In this document: positions 43,654 to 53,925 of the stretch, piece by piece
Position numbering within the stretch: position 1 is the first letter of the stretch
Layout: the number at the start of each line of letters is the position of its first letter
Source of the DNA: Verrucomicrobiales bacterium
Lineage (GTDB): Bacteria > Verrucomicrobiota > Verrucomicrobiia > Verrucomicrobiales > DEV007
Reading direction: 5' to 3'
Length of the DNA: 64,000 bases
NCBI GenBank assembly: GCA_029213025.1
Contig: JARGOZ010000003.1
Span: 58,753 to 122,752 of the forward strand
Notes under the pieces: generated by a model
What the model was told of the DNA's origin: nothing
Database searches by the model: none
The model's input: only the letters and a program-made list of their open reading frames with translations
Position numbers and translations under genes: made by a program

Positions 43654-44692
43654 GTGATTCAAAAATCAACATTTTCAAAAAGACCCGTCCGGATTGGTTT
43701 CGTAGCGCTCGTAGACTGCGCTCCTCTGGCCCTTGCCTATGAGAAAGGTTGGTTCGGAGACGTAGGCCTTGAAGTGGAACTGCACCGGGAACCCGGCTGG
43801 GCTTCGATACGCGACAAAGTGGTATATGGACGCCGCCCACGCACCGGTAGGATTTTGTTTTTCCATCTCCTGGGGTCTTGGAGTTCCCCGGTGCCCCTGC
43901 CAGACGGCGTTTTTATTCAATTCAAACGGGGATTCCATCACTATTTCCAATGAGTTGGTGAACTCGGGAAAATCGATCGCGAAAGCCGGCCGGATGTTGA
44001 AGTTCGCCGTTCCCCATATCTACAGTTCCCATCACTTTCTTCTCCGCCAGTGGTTGAATCCATTCGGCGTCAAAGCCGGGAAAGATTTCGAAATCGTTGT
44101 TTTGCCACCTTCATTAATGGCGCCTTCTCTGGCAGAAGGATTTATCGACGGCTTTTGTGTAGGTGAACCTTTCGGATCTATAGCAGTGAATCAAAAAGCA
44201 GGAGTGATCATGAAAGAATCTGCCGATCTGTCACCGCTTCACCCGGAAAAGGCGCTGCTGGTTACCGATGCCTTCGCTCAGGAAAGAGAGGAACAACACC
44301 TCAAAATGATAGCAGCTCTGAGTAAAGCAGGAAAAGTCTGCGATACAACAGAAGGACGAAAAGAAGCGGCTGAAATCCTCAGTCGTCCGGAATACCTGAA
44401 TATGGATTCGTCCATAATCGGCCAGAGCCTCTTTCCGGGCATCGACTCAATGAAAAGTGAAGATTTCCACCTGTTTAACCGGGGCGTGAATGAACCGACC
44501 AAAGACAAAGCCAATTGGGTGGTCAATCACATGAAATCAGCCGGCCTTATTCCGGACAGCATTCCAAAAAATGATATGAAGCTGGGGAATTTCTTTCGCA
44601 ATGACACCTACAAAAAAGCCACATCCCTGGCTGAAAACACAAAAAAAAAGACCCCTCGTGACCTCCCCGTCAACAGCGCCGCCATCTCCTGA
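43654..44692 (+). pseudogene. NrtA-like nitrate-binding protein paralogue, frameshifted
   Basis: The first frame (GTG at 43654) encodes RPVRIGFVALVDCAPLALAY ... PGWASIRDKVVYG, and the second frame (open from 43769) continues with DAAHAPVGFCFSISWGLGVP ... NSNGDSITISNELVNSGKSI to the stop at 44690-44692. Matching these to the intact NrtA encoded next ([13 protein letters not shown]) shows 8 bp missing near 43836, most simply the codons for E-L plus two bases. There is no signal peptide, so the intact ancestor may have been a cytoplasmic NasS-like nitrate sensor or a cytoplasmic paralogue, but no NasT-type gene is present. The remaining 280 residues of frame 2 contain normal NrtA blocks (VPHIYSSHHFLLRQWLNPFG, GFIDGFCVGEPFGS). 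Confidence 0.75.
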
Positions 44693-44741
44693 TTATCAAA
44701 ACCAATTTCTGTAAAAACCAACTGACAACCCAACACCGATT

Positions 44742-46103
44742 ATGAAACATCGTCTCACTATACTATTAGCAGCAGCCGTTTCGGTTCTGACTACTCTGGC
44801 ACATGCCGATCTACTCGATGTCGAAAAAGACATTCTGAAATTCGGATTCATCAAACTCACCGACTGCGCCCCGATCGTGATCGCCAAAGAAAAAGGCTTC
44901 TTTGACGACGAAGGCCTCAGTGTCGAACTGGAGGCCCAGGGAAACTGGAAGGAACTGTTAAACCGGGTCATAACCGGCGATCTTGACGGTGCTCACATGC
45001 TCGCCGGCCAACCTATCGGTGCCACGGTGGGCTTTGGAACCAGTGCCCATGTATTGACCGCATACAGTCTCGATTACAACGGCAATGGCATCACTGTATC
45101 CAACGGTCTCTGGGAAGAAATGAAACCCGGGATTCCCAAAGATTCGGACGGCAAAGTGATTCACCCGGTCACGGCAGATTCGTTGAAGCCTATCGCCATG
45201 AAAGCCAAATCGGAAGGTAGTAAACTGAAAATGGGAATGGTATTCCCGGTCTCGACCCACAACTATGAAATCCGCTATTGGCTGGCCGCTGCCGGAATCT
45301 CCCCCGGATACTACTTCGACCCGGCCACGGATCAGCGGGATATCGCCGGATTCTTAAACAGCGATATCGAACTATCCGTAACCCCCCCGCCACAAATGCC
45401 CCAAACTCTGGAGGCAGGTACCATCAGCGGATATTGCGTGGGAGAACCCTGGAACCAGCAGGCGGTATTCAAAAAAATCGGAGTTCCGGTCACAACCAAT
45501 TATGATATATGGAAAAACAATCCGGAAAAAGTTTTCGGAGTCTCTGCCGAGTGGGCAGAAAAAAATCCCAACACTTGGATCGCTGTCACCAAAGCTCTGA
45601 TCCGCGCCGGGCACTGGCTGGATGCCAGTTGGGAAAACCGCGACGAAGCCGCGAAAATCCTGTCGCAGCCGAACTACGTAGGCGCTCCCTACGAAGTCAT
45701 CAAAAACAGCATGACGGGAACGTTCGAATTCGAACCGGAAGTGGACGTTCGCAAAATGGAGGACTTCAACGTGTTTTTCCGCTACAACGCTTCCTACCCC
45801 TACTACTCCGATGCCGTTTGGTTCCTCACCCAAATGGTGCGATGGGGACAGCTTACCGAACAGCAATCGGATTCCTGGTATGATCAAGTGGCCAAAAAAA
45901 TCTACCGCCCCGACATCTACATTAAAGCCGTGGCCGAGCTAATCGATGACGGTGAATTCGAAGAGGCGGACTTCAGCGCCGCCTACGAAGCCCAAACATC
46001 CGGAGGCTACAAGCCACCTAACTCCGACTTCATCGATGGCAACACATACGACGGAACTAAACCCAACGAATACATCAAGAGTTTCAATATAGGACTGAAA
46101 TAG
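44742..46103 (+). CDS. nrtA: nitrate ABC transporter substrate-binding protein
   Basis: 453 residues, signal peptide cleaved near AHA-DLL. NrtA/CmpA family blocks are intact: [55 protein letters not shown] and [20 protein letters not shown]. It binds nitrate (perhaps nitrite or bicarbonate in relatives) in the periplasm and delivers it to NrtB. The mature protein lacks a lipobox cysteine, so it is probably soluble. It is followed 25 bp later by nrtB and then the two ATPases. Confidence 0.92.
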   Translation: MKHRLTILLAAAVSVLTTLAHADLLDVEKDILKFGFIKLTDCAPIVIAKEKGFFDDEGLSVELEAQGNWKELLNRVITGDLDGAHMLAGQPIGATVGFGTSAHVLTAYSLDYNGNGITVSNGLWEEMKPGIPKDSDGKVIHPVTADSLKPIAMKAKSEGSKLKMGMVFPVSTHNYEIRYWLAAAGISPGYYFDPATDQRDIAGFLNSDIELSVTPPPQMPQTLEAGTISGYCVGEPWNQQAVFKKIGVPVTTNYDIWKNNPEKVFGVSAEWAEKNPNTWIAVTKALIRAGHWLDASWENRDEAAKILSQPNYVGAPYEVIKNSMTGTFEFEPEVDVRKMEDFNVFFRYNASYPYYSDAVWFLTQMVRWGQLTEQQSDSWYDQVAKKIYRPDIYIKAVAELIDDGEFEEADFSAAYEAQTSGGYKPPNSDFIDGNTYDGTKPNEYIKSFNIGLK

Positions 46104-46128
46104 TTCCTGGATTACCAGAAAACATGTT

Positions 46129-47274
46129 ATGAATGCAGTAGTCGATACCGACCCGATTGTTCAGGAAGAAAAACATCCCGCGCGGAAAACTTTTTCCTAC
46201 AATCCCAACAAAGTGGCCCACAACCTGGACAAACTCGGGCTGGGGTACTTCAGTCCGATCGCCCGCCTCATAGGTAATGATGAGCCGGCCAAACAAATCC
46301 GGGAGATCCTCGAGAACACCTTTCTCCCCCTGATGGCATTTGCCGTATTTGTAGCAGTCTGGTGGATTTCGTCTTTCTACGTCGTTTCCGACAGCACCAA
46401 AATTCCCAGTCCCGATGAAACCTGGCGTGCCTGGGGCGGTATGGTTGAATTTGCGCAGGCGGAAAAGCTCAAGGAAGTCGAATACTACAAAGCGAACGAA
46501 GAGCGCGCCCTCTCCATGGAACAAAAAGCAGCTGATGCTGCTGCAGGAGGAGATGCGACAAAAGCAGAGCGATACACCGGACTGGCGGAGAAATTCCGGA
46601 CCAAAATCTATCAGGGAGCAACTACATTTTTCGATCAAATCTGGATCAGTTTGATTACCATTGTAGTGGGTTTCAGTTGCTCAACACTGCTCGGCGTCCC
46701 CATCGGGATTCTTTGCGGCGTTTCGAAGAAAATCAACATTGCGCTGAACCCGCTTATCCAGCTTTTCAAGCCGGTATCCCCTTTGGCGTGGTTTCCCATC
46801 GTATTCGTATTCACCACCTGGGGAATCGAACAGCCGCCTTCCACAAGCATCTGGCAAAGGGCGCTCTGGACCTCCGCCGGTGTGGTAACACTGTGCTCTA
46901 TATGGCCGACTCTTATCAATACCGCGGTAGCCGTAGCATCGATCGATAAAGACTTCCTCAACGTGGCAAAAGTATTGAAGATGGGCTGGTTTCAGAAGAT
47001 CTGGAAAATCATACTTCCATCCGCTCTGCCACTGATCTTCACAGGTCTGCGACTTTCCATCGGCGTAGGCTGGATGGTTCTCGTCGCATCTGACATGATG
47101 GCACAGAACCAGGGACTCGGGAAATTCGTTTGGGACATGTATCAGAACGGGGACACTCAGAGTACCGCTCAAATCATTATTGCGGTGTTCTTTATTGGAG
47201 CAATCGGATTCCTTCTGGACCGGATTATGCTGGTTTGCCAGAGACTCGTCACCTTCGAGGAACAAAACATCTAA
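46129..47274 (+). CDS. nrtB: nitrate ABC transporter permease
   Basis: 381 residues, longer than the usual NrtB of about 280. The N-terminal 65 residues are cytoplasmic, then helix 1 (LPLMAFAVFVAVWWISSFYV). Next comes an unusual charged insert of about 70 residues (EFAQAEKLKEVEYYKANEER ... EKAADAAAGG-like, ending at ATTFFDQI) before the standard core helices (ISLITIVVGFSCSTLLGVPI). The core carries the permease EAA-type loop (NVAKVLKMGWFQKIWKIILP). The protein passes nitrate through the inner membrane using the ATPases encoded downstream. Confidence 0.9.
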   Translation: MNAVVDTDPIVQEEKHPARKTFSYNPNKVAHNLDKLGLGYFSPIARLIGNDEPAKQIREILENTFLPLMAFAVFVAVWWISSFYVVSDSTKIPSPDETWRAWGGMVEFAQAEKLKEVEYYKANEERALSMEQKAADAAAGGDATKAERYTGLAEKFRTKIYQGATTFFDQIWISLITIVVGFSCSTLLGVPIGILCGVSKKINIALNPLIQLFKPVSPLAWFPIVFVFTTWGIEQPPSTSIWQRALWTSAGVVTLCSIWPTLINTAVAVASIDKDFLNVAKVLKMGWFQKIWKIILPSALPLIFTGLRLSIGVGWMVLVASDMMAQNQGLGKFVWDMYQNGDTQSTAQIIIAVFFIGAIGFLLDRIMLVCQRLVTFEEQNI

Positions 47275-47287
47275 CCGAAGTCGTTTT

Positions 47288-48181
47288 ATGGCCTATATCG
47301 AATTAAACAGTGTTTCAAAAGGTTTTGGTTCCGGAACAGCCCGAACCGAAGTTTTAACTGACTTGAACCTGCATGTGGAAAAGGGCGAGTTCATAGCGAT
47401 TCTCGGGTATTCCGGATGCGGAAAATCAACCCTGATGAATCTCATCGCCGGACTTCTGGAACCCGACTCGGGAGAGGTTTTAGTAGATGGCGAACCGGTA
47501 AACGGTCCCCATCCCGACCGCGGACTGGTGTTCCAAAACTACTCATTGCTACCGTGGTTGACGGTATATCAAAACGTCGGCATTGCCGTCGATCAAGTCT
47601 GTGGTGATCTCTCCAAAAACGAGCGGGACTTCGAGATAAAAAAGGCAATTGACCGGGTCAATCTGACACCCGCGCTACACAAACGCCCTGGAGAACTTTC
47701 CGGCGGCATGCGGCAACGCAATTCGGTAGCCAGGACTTTATCAATGAACCCGAAAGTTCTCCTCCTGGATGAACCTCTGAGTGCGCTAGATGCTTTGACC
47801 CGCAGCGTCATCCAGGATCAAATTCTGGAGATTAAAGAAGCGGAAGAACAAACCGTCATCCTTATCACCAACGATGTTGATGAAGGTCTCTATATGGCCG
47901 ACCGCATCATCCCCCTCAGCATAGGGCCGGGAGCCAGCTTCGGTCCCGCAGTGGAGGTAACCGCTTCCCGCCCGAGAAATCGCCGGGAAATTACAGCTGC
48001 TCCTGAGTGGCAGAAACTACGGCATGAAGTGATCACATTCCTCCTCGCCGAAAAAGAAAGAGAACGAGCTGCCTCATATTCAAAACCGGTGGCTCTTCCC
48101 AATATCAAACCCATGGATATATCCAGGCACAGACCTTCCACATTTTCAGGACTGAGGCCGAAACCAAGAAAAGTGATTTAG
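47288..48181 (+). CDS. nrtC: nitrate ABC transporter ATPase with a substituted H-loop
   Basis: 297 residues from the ATG at 47288. Walker [10 protein letters not shown] (40-48), signature [10 protein letters not shown] (137-146) and Walker [12 protein letters not shown] (158-168) are present. The H-loop, normally ITHD in this family, is [13 protein letters not shown], with Asn195 for the switch histidine. The signature is followed by NSVART in place of the usual VAVARA-type helix. It lacks the C-terminal NrtA-like domain of cyanobacterial NrtC, so the name follows position; it pairs with the canonical NrtD encoded 2 bp later. An asymmetric ATPase pair in which one site is degenerate would be consistent with these residues. 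Confidence 0.88.
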   Translation: MAYIELNSVSKGFGSGTARTEVLTDLNLHVEKGEFIAILGYSGCGKSTLMNLIAGLLEPDSGEVLVDGEPVNGPHPDRGLVFQNYSLLPWLTVYQNVGIAVDQVCGDLSKNERDFEIKKAIDRVNLTPALHKRPGELSGGMRQRNSVARTLSMNPKVLLLDEPLSALDALTRSVIQDQILEIKEAEEQTVILITNDVDEGLYMADRIIPLSIGPGASFGPAVEVTASRPRNRREITAAPEWQKLRHEVITFLLAEKERERAASYSKPVALPNIKPMDISRHRPSTFSGLRPKPRKVI

Positions 48182-48182
48182 T

Positions 48183-48977
48183 ATGGATTCGTATTTTGAA
48201 ACATATAATCTGACGAAAGTATATAAAACTCCGAACGGCGACGCCGTCATCGTCAAAGGCTTCGACCTGAAAATCAAAAAAGGCGAATTCGTCTGTGTAA
48301 TCGGACACAGCGGTTGCGGCAAATCAACGGTCCTGTCGATGGTAGCCGGCCTGAGTGAAGTCTCAGACGGAGCCGTCATTCTCGACGGCAAAGAAATCGA
48401 CGGAGCCGGTCCGGACCGGGGCGTGGTGTTCCAATCACCCTGTTTGCTGCCGTGGCTTACCACCTGGGATAATGTCATGATCGGCGTAAAGCAGGTCTAC
48501 TATCATGCCACCAAAGAGGAACGCGAACAGATCGTGGAATACTATCTCGCGGCGGTAGGCCTTTCCGAGGCAAAAGATAAGCGCCCCGGTGAACTTTCCG
48601 GCGGTATGCGCCAAAGAGTGGGACTGGCCAGGGCCTTTGCTCTTTCTCCGAAAATGCTACTTCTCGATGAGCCTTTCGGGATGCTCGATAAATTAACCAA
48701 GTTCGAGCTCCAGCAGGTCCTCCTTGATCTATGGAACCGCGAACGACTGACCGCCATGATGATCACTCACGACGTCGATGAAGCCATCTACCTCGCAGAC
48801 CGAATTGTGATGATGACCAGCGGACCTGCGGCAACGATCGGGTCCATTCTGGAAATCACTTTTCCCCGTCCCCGGGACCGTAAGGAAATCATGACTACAG
48901 ATCAGTATTATGACTACCGGGAATTTCTCATGAATTTCCTCGAAGAAAAAGATTCTGAAATCAAGGAGGCAGCATGA
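48183..48977 (+). CDS. nrtD: nitrate ABC transporter ATPase (canonical)
   Basis: 264 residues with all ATPase motifs intact: Walker [10 protein letters not shown], signature [10 protein letters not shown], Walker [12 protein letters not shown] and H-loop [14 protein letters not shown]. The start follows the NrtC stop by one base and its own stop overlaps the next gene (ATGA). It should be the active half of a heteromeric nitrate importer with NrtC and NrtB. Confidence 0.92.
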   Translation: MDSYFETYNLTKVYKTPNGDAVIVKGFDLKIKKGEFVCVIGHSGCGKSTVLSMVAGLSEVSDGAVILDGKEIDGAGPDRGVVFQSPCLLPWLTTWDNVMIGVKQVYYHATKEEREQIVEYYLAAVGLSEAKDKRPGELSGGMRQRVGLARAFALSPKMLLLDEPFGMLDKLTKFELQQVLLDLWNRERLTAMMITHDVDEAIYLADRIVMMTSGPAATIGSILEITFPRPRDRKEIMTTDQYYDYREFLMNFLEEKDSEIKEAA

Positions 48978-50665
48978 GTATCGCAATTCCCAAGATCCCG
49001 GATTCGGCCCCGTTCAGCGAATCGCAACGCAACTGGCTGAATGGATACATCGCAGCCCTTCAGGGAAGTACCTCAGGTTTTCCTGTCCCTGCCGACACCC
49101 AAAAGGAACGCGTCGTGGTTATGTATGCCAGCCAGTCCGGCAACAGTGAAGCGCTGGCTGAGGAATTTGGCAGTCGGCTCGCAGAGTCAGGTTTTCAGGC
49201 TCCCGTGATTTGTGCGGAAGACTACCAGTCTATAGATCTCACCAAAGAGAAAAACCTCCTTATGATTTCCAGCACATGGGGAGAGGGAGATCCGCCCGAT
49301 AACGCAGTCGATTTTTGGGGATACCTGACTACCGACGAGGCACCGAAACTGGAGAGTCTCCGGTTTTCCGTTCTGGGACTCGGCGATTCCAACTATATCG
49401 ATTTTTGCGGTATGGGAAAAGCGCTTGATAAACGCTTTGAAGAGTTGGGCGGTTCCCGGCTCGCTCCGCGAGGAGACTGTGATACCGATTACGAGGAGAC
49501 CGCCGCCGCCTGGTTCGATGCAGCGCTTTCGGTATTGGGCACCTCTTCCCCGCAAAACGAAACAAAAGCGATACAGGCTCCGGTGGGCTTTTCGAAAAAG
49601 AACCCGTTCCCGGCTAAGTTGAAAGCCAATCTTAAGCTGAACGAGGCTTCATCCAATCGGGATACCAGACACTTTGAGATTTGTCTGGCGGGGTCCGGAC
49701 TGACTTACGAAGTCGGTGACGTCCTTGCCGTTTGCCCTGAAAACGACCCGGCTTTAGTTGAAGAAATTCTTCACCTCCTCAAACTGGAGGCCAATGAGGA
49801 ACAAAGGAGTTCACTGATCAACGATTGTGACATCTGCGCGGTATCCGCAAAACTCTTTGAATCGTGGAAAAGCTATTGTTCCGGCGGGATCAACCTATCG
49901 GAGGAAGAAGTGAACACCTACATTTCGGAAAAGCAACTTGTCGACCTGGCAACCGACTTCCCGGCGACATTTGAAAGTGTCGACGTTTTCATTTCTCTAC
50001 TACGAAAACTCGGCCCGCGTCTCTATTCAATATCCTCCAGCCCGAAAGCTCACCCCGACGAAGTTCACCTTACTGTGGCACGGGTCGAATATGAAGCGTT
50101 CGGCAGAACTCGAAAAGGGGTTTGCTCCACCTATCTCGCGGATCGCCTCAACGAGAGCGATTCTTTGAAAGTGTATTTGCAGCACGTAAAACACTTCAAA
50201 CTGCCGACTGATACGACCGTCCCGGTTCTCATGGTAGGTCCCGGAACCGGAGTAGCTCCTTTCCGGGCCTTTTTAGAGGAAAGAGCGGCCACCGGGAGCG
50301 AAGGGCCTAACTGGTTGTTCTTCGGAAACCCACATGAGAAAACCGACTGGCTCTACAAAGATCAGTTCCGCCAAATGGAACGGGACGGAGTTCTTACCCA
50401 CTATCACCGGGCATGGTCCCGTGACGGAGAGGAAAAAGTATATGTCCAGGATCACATTCGGCAAAACGGTGCCGAGTTGTGGGAATGGATCGGCAATCAG
50501 CGGGCTCACTTCTATGTCTGTGGAGATGCCAAAAGAATGGCAAAAGACGTGGATTCAGCTCTGCAAGAACTGATAGCCAATTTCGGAGGAATGAATGACG
50601 AGCAAGCGGCGGAGTATATCGCCAAAATGAAAAAGGACAAACGATACCAGAGAGATGTCTACTAA
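48974..50665 (+). CDS. diflavin reductase (CysJ-like), probable electron donor to NirA
   Basis: 563 residues. A short N-terminal segment ([18 protein letters not shown]) precedes a flavodoxin domain (about 45-190; [40 protein letters not shown]). FAD-binding ([20 protein letters not shown] and [13 protein letters not shown]) and NADPH-binding ([40 protein letters not shown]) domains follow. This is the CysJ/cytochrome-P450-reductase build. In a nitrate cluster next to nirA it most likely passes NADPH electrons to the siroheme enzyme. It overlaps nirA by 11 bp. Assignment to nitrite rather than sulfite reduction is by context. Confidence 0.85.
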   Translation: MSIAIPKIPDSAPFSESQRNWLNGYIAALQGSTSGFPVPADTQKERVVVMYASQSGNSEALAEEFGSRLAESGFQAPVICAEDYQSIDLTKEKNLLMISSTWGEGDPPDNAVDFWGYLTTDEAPKLESLRFSVLGLGDSNYIDFCGMGKALDKRFEELGGSRLAPRGDCDTDYEETAAAWFDAALSVLGTSSPQNETKAIQAPVGFSKKNPFPAKLKANLKLNEASSNRDTRHFEICLAGSGLTYEVGDVLAVCPENDPALVEEILHLLKLEANEEQRSSLINDCDICAVSAKLFESWKSYCSGGINLSEEEVNTYISEKQLVDLATDFPATFESVDVFISLLRKLGPRLYSISSSPKAHPDEVHLTVARVEYEAFGRTRKGVCSTYLADRLNESDSLKVYLQHVKHFKLPTDTTVPVLMVGPGTGVAPFRAFLEERAATGSEGPNWLFFGNPHEKTDWLYKDQFRQMERDGVLTHYHRAWSRDGEEKVYVQDHIRQNGAELWEWIGNQRAHFYVCGDAKRMAKDVDSALQELIANFGGMNDEQAAEYIAKMKKDKRYQRDVY

Positions 50666-52451
50666 TACGATACCAAAAGTAGTGGCCGGGGAAACCATCA
50701 ACCTTTCGCAGGAGCAATGGCTCGACGGGTTCTTTTCCGGGCTGAAAAATAAAGGAGTTTCCTTCGGAGATATTCAACCGGAAGCGGGACCAACCCCTAA
50801 AGTGAAGAAAACTCTTGAGGAAAAAATGAAAGAGGAGCTGGATCCTATCGACGCCTACTCGGAGATTCTCAAGAAAGGGAAAAATAATACCGCGCCGGAA
50901 AAAGCCGATATATTCCGGTTTAAATGGAATGGACTATTCTGGCTCGCCCCGGTTCACGAAGGATATATGTGCCGACTTCGAATTCCCGGCGGCGAAGTCT
51001 CTGCCGACCAGCTCAGGGAGCTGTCCTCGATTACCGACGACATAGCCTGGGGTTACCTCCAAATCACTACCCGCAACAATTTTCAACTGCGGGTTATCCA
51101 ACCGAAAGATACTCCCGAGCTGTTACGGAGAATCCAGGACTGCGGCCTACAATCCCGCGGCTCCGGGGCTGACAACCTACGCAACTTCACCGCGAATCCC
51201 ACTTCCGGTTTTGATCCCTATGAATTGATCGATGTGATGCCGCTGATCAAAGATCTCGCTCACTATATAGAAAACCATCGCGAATTCTACGATCTGCCCA
51301 GAAAATTTAACATCTCTTATGACAGCGGCGGTTTGATTGGGGTTGCCGAAGATACCAATGATATCGGCCTCCGAGCCATAAAGCTGAAAGAGCCACCGGC
51401 AGGCCATCCTCTTGAAGGAAAAGTTACCAGCGGGGTATATTTCCAGATCATGCTCGGAGGCGTCACCGGTCACAAAGAATTTGCAGAGAACTGCCATGCG
51501 ATCTGTCGACCGGAAGATGCAACCGAGGTGGCGGCGTCTCTCACCAGAGTATTTATCAAAAACGGCAACCGGGGCAACCGCGGCAAAGCCCGAATGATTT
51601 ATCTGATCAAAGAATGGGGCTACGAAAAATACCTTGAGGAGACGGCCAAACTTCTGGATGACGAATTGATCTCTTTCAACTTCGACGATCAGTCGTTTAC
51701 CGAACTGATCGAAGAACACAAAAAGCCTTCCGTAGCACATCCGCAAATAGGGGTTCAACCTCAGAAAGACAAAGGCAAAAGCTGGCTTGGTGTATATGTC
51801 CCGGTAGGTATTTTGCAATCGGGTGAAGCCCGGGCGATTGCGGAAGTCGCAGACGAATTTGGCAGCGGGCGAGTCCGGCTGACGATTTTTCAAAATTTGA
51901 TCATTCCGGATATACCGAATGACCGTATCGACGCGGCGCAGGAAAAGCTCGCGGCAGCCGGTTTGCGCTGCATGGCTTCAGCGATCCGGGGTGGAGTATC
52001 AGCCTGCACCGGCAACCGCTATTGCAAGTTCGCCAGCTCGGATACCAAAGGTCATTCCCTGGAAATAGTGGAACATCTCGAATCGAAACTCACTCTCGAT
52101 CAACCGATCAACATTCACGTCACCGGTTGCCCCCATTCCTGCGCCCAGCACTACATCGGTGATATAGGCCTTTTGGCATGCAAAGTGAAAAAAGAGGGCC
52201 TCGAAGAACCTGTGGAAGGCTATCATGTTTTCGTAGGCGGAGGGTTTGGCCTGGATAACAAGCGGCTCGGAAGACAATTGTTTAAAAGCGTCGCCGCCGG
52301 TCCTGAATTGAATGAAAAAATCGAAGCTCTACTTCGAGTCTACCTGGCAAACCGTTACCCGGATGAAACTTTTCAGGATTTCACCACCCGCCACGAGATC
52401 GAAAATCTTGAGGCAATGGTTCTGCAATTGTCAGGGGGAGTTCTTGCGTGA
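50655..52451 (+). CDS. nirA: ferredoxin-type nitrite reductase (siroheme)
   Basis: 598 residues with two NIR/SIR half-domains. The 4Fe-4S/siroheme cysteines are in SACTGNRYCKFASSDTKG and VTGCPHSCAQHYIGD, the standard pattern. The first half has AWGYLQITTRNNFQLRV and the second GVYVPVGILQSGEARAIAEV. An N-terminal extension of about 75 residues before the first half (NLSQEQWLDGFFSGLKNKG then a Lys/Glu helix) shares the pattern Q-x-x-W-L-x-G-[FY] with the upstream flavoprotein. It reduces nitrite to ammonium in the cytoplasm; sulfite reductase is the alternative but the nitrate cluster argues against it. Confidence 0.9.
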   Translation: MSTNTIPKVVAGETINLSQEQWLDGFFSGLKNKGVSFGDIQPEAGPTPKVKKTLEEKMKEELDPIDAYSEILKKGKNNTAPEKADIFRFKWNGLFWLAPVHEGYMCRLRIPGGEVSADQLRELSSITDDIAWGYLQITTRNNFQLRVIQPKDTPELLRRIQDCGLQSRGSGADNLRNFTANPTSGFDPYELIDVMPLIKDLAHYIENHREFYDLPRKFNISYDSGGLIGVAEDTNDIGLRAIKLKEPPAGHPLEGKVTSGVYFQIMLGGVTGHKEFAENCHAICRPEDATEVAASLTRVFIKNGNRGNRGKARMIYLIKEWGYEKYLEETAKLLDDELISFNFDDQSFTELIEEHKKPSVAHPQIGVQPQKDKGKSWLGVYVPVGILQSGEARAIAEVADEFGSGRVRLTIFQNLIIPDIPNDRIDAAQEKLAAAGLRCMASAIRGGVSACTGNRYCKFASSDTKGHSLEIVEHLESKLTLDQPINIHVTGCPHSCAQHYIGDIGLLACKVKKEGLEEPVEGYHVFVGGGFGLDNKRLGRQLFKSVAAGPELNEKIEALLRVYLANRYPDETFQDFTTRHEIENLEAMVLQLSGGVLA

Positions 52452-53923
52452 TGAAAGAGGAATCGCTTCGGACCCTGATTGATGACCTGCTACTCGAACA
52501 ACAACAGATTTCCGCAGTCGAAAAATTTTCCAGATATCAAAAACAAAATTATTTGCCGGATACCAATGTGTATCGCGACCTGATTCCTATAGGTAAACCC
52601 GGGCAGGATGAGCAATATGCATTTGAAGTAGACCTTGATGTCTGCAGCGGTTGCAAAGCCTGCGTCGTGGCATGCCATAGTTTGAATGGTCTCGACGATA
52701 CCGAAACCTGGCGGGATGTCGGGAATTTGATAGGTACAAACACTTCCACGCAGCAAACCGTCACCACGGCCTGCCATCACTGCGCCGACCCGGCCTGCCT
52801 GAACGGGTGCCCCACAAGGGCTTACGATAAAGACAAAGATACCGGCATTGTAAAACATCTTGATGACCAATGCATCGGTTGCCGGTATTGCGAAATGAAG
52901 TGTCCCTACGAAGTGCCGAAATACAATGAACGTCTCGGAATCGTCAGGAAATGCGATATGTGCCACGGAAGAATCAGCGAGGGCGAAGCGCCGGCCTGTG
53001 TGCAGGCCTGCCCGAATGAAGCGATCAAAATTCGCATCGTTTCGAAGCAGGAAATCGATCAAAACACCGGGGACGACGAAACTCTGGTGCCCGGCACGTT
53101 TACTTCAACCTATACACAACCGTCGACCCGATACCTGAATGTAAAGTGGGATAGCGAACCTTCCGACAATGAAAACATCGAACCGGCCCACGCTCACTGG
53201 CCACTGGTGTGGATGCTGGTTTTGACCCAGGCAGCAACCGGAATTTTCGCTGCCGATTTTCTCTCCCGACTCCAAAACCCCGAAATTTCTATAGCCGGAC
53301 CAGTCGCCGGTTGTGTTCTTTTCTTTTCCGGCCTGGTCTGCAGCGTCCTCCACCTCGGGCAACCTTTGAAAGCATGGAAAGCGTTTCTCGGTTGGAGAAC
53401 CTCCTGGCTCAGCAGGGAAATCATCGTCTTCGGAGGAGTGGGAGGACTGGCACCATGCTATGTTCTGGCAGTGGCCCTGAATTTACCGGGCTGGATGACC
53501 GGCACGACAGGAGGCCTGCTGGCGATTGCCGGACTCACCGGTATTTGGACTTCGGTTAAAGTTTATTCAGATACGAAAAGACCATTTTGGAGTACCAGAC
53601 TGAATCTCCTGCGTTTTTTCGGAACAGCGCTCAGTTTTGGATTGTTACTAACCTCTCCCGCAATGGCTGCACCGGTAATCATTTCGCTTTTGGGATTGGA
53701 ATGGTTCTACGCATTAAGCAGTTCCTCGAAATACAGAAAGGTCGGCAAGAGACTGTTAGGGCCATTGAAACGATCTCTACTACTGCGTCAGATTCTCGGA
53801 GGTTTGGCTATACTGTTTCTCTTTTCGCCCTGGATAGCCGCAGCCCTGTTCCTCGGATCGGAAATTGCCGGACGATCCCTTTTCTTCCGGGCGGTTGATG
53901 AGCCCAAAATGCCAGGAGTATAG
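52451..53923 (+). CDS. DmsB-DmsC-like fusion: 4Fe-4S protein plus membrane anchor
   Basis: 490 residues from the ATG at 52451, which overlaps the nirA stop (a GTG at 52448 is also in frame). Residues about 50-200 are a four-cluster ferredoxin domain (VCSGCKACVVACHSLNGLDD, CHHCADPACLNGCPTRAY, QCIGCRYCEMKCPYEVPKYN, KCDMCHGRISEGEAPACVQA). From about 235 there are eight or so hydrophobic helices of the DmsC type (HWPLVWMLVLTQAATGIFAA, VAGCVLFFSGLVCSVLHLGQ, PLKAWKAFLGWRTSWLSREI). Such anchors take electrons from quinol. Here it sits directly before the nitrate reductase gene (2-bp gap), so nitrate reduction may be fed by the quinone pool. Confidence 0.87.
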   Translation: MKEESLRTLIDDLLLEQQQISAVEKFSRYQKQNYLPDTNVYRDLIPIGKPGQDEQYAFEVDLDVCSGCKACVVACHSLNGLDDTETWRDVGNLIGTNTSTQQTVTTACHHCADPACLNGCPTRAYDKDKDTGIVKHLDDQCIGCRYCEMKCPYEVPKYNERLGIVRKCDMCHGRISEGEAPACVQACPNEAIKIRIVSKQEIDQNTGDDETLVPGTFTSTYTQPSTRYLNVKWDSEPSDNENIEPAHAHWPLVWMLVLTQAATGIFAADFLSRLQNPEISIAGPVAGCVLFFSGLVCSVLHLGQPLKAWKAFLGWRTSWLSREIIVFGGVGGLAPCYVLAVALNLPGWMTGTTGGLLAIAGLTGIWTSVKVYSDTKRPFWSTRLNLLRFFGTALSFGLLLTSPAMAAPVIISLLGLEWFYALSSSSKYRKVGKRLLGPLKRSLLLRQILGGLAILFLFSPWIAAALFLGSEIAGRSLFFRAVDEPKMPGV

Positions 53924-53925
53924 AA

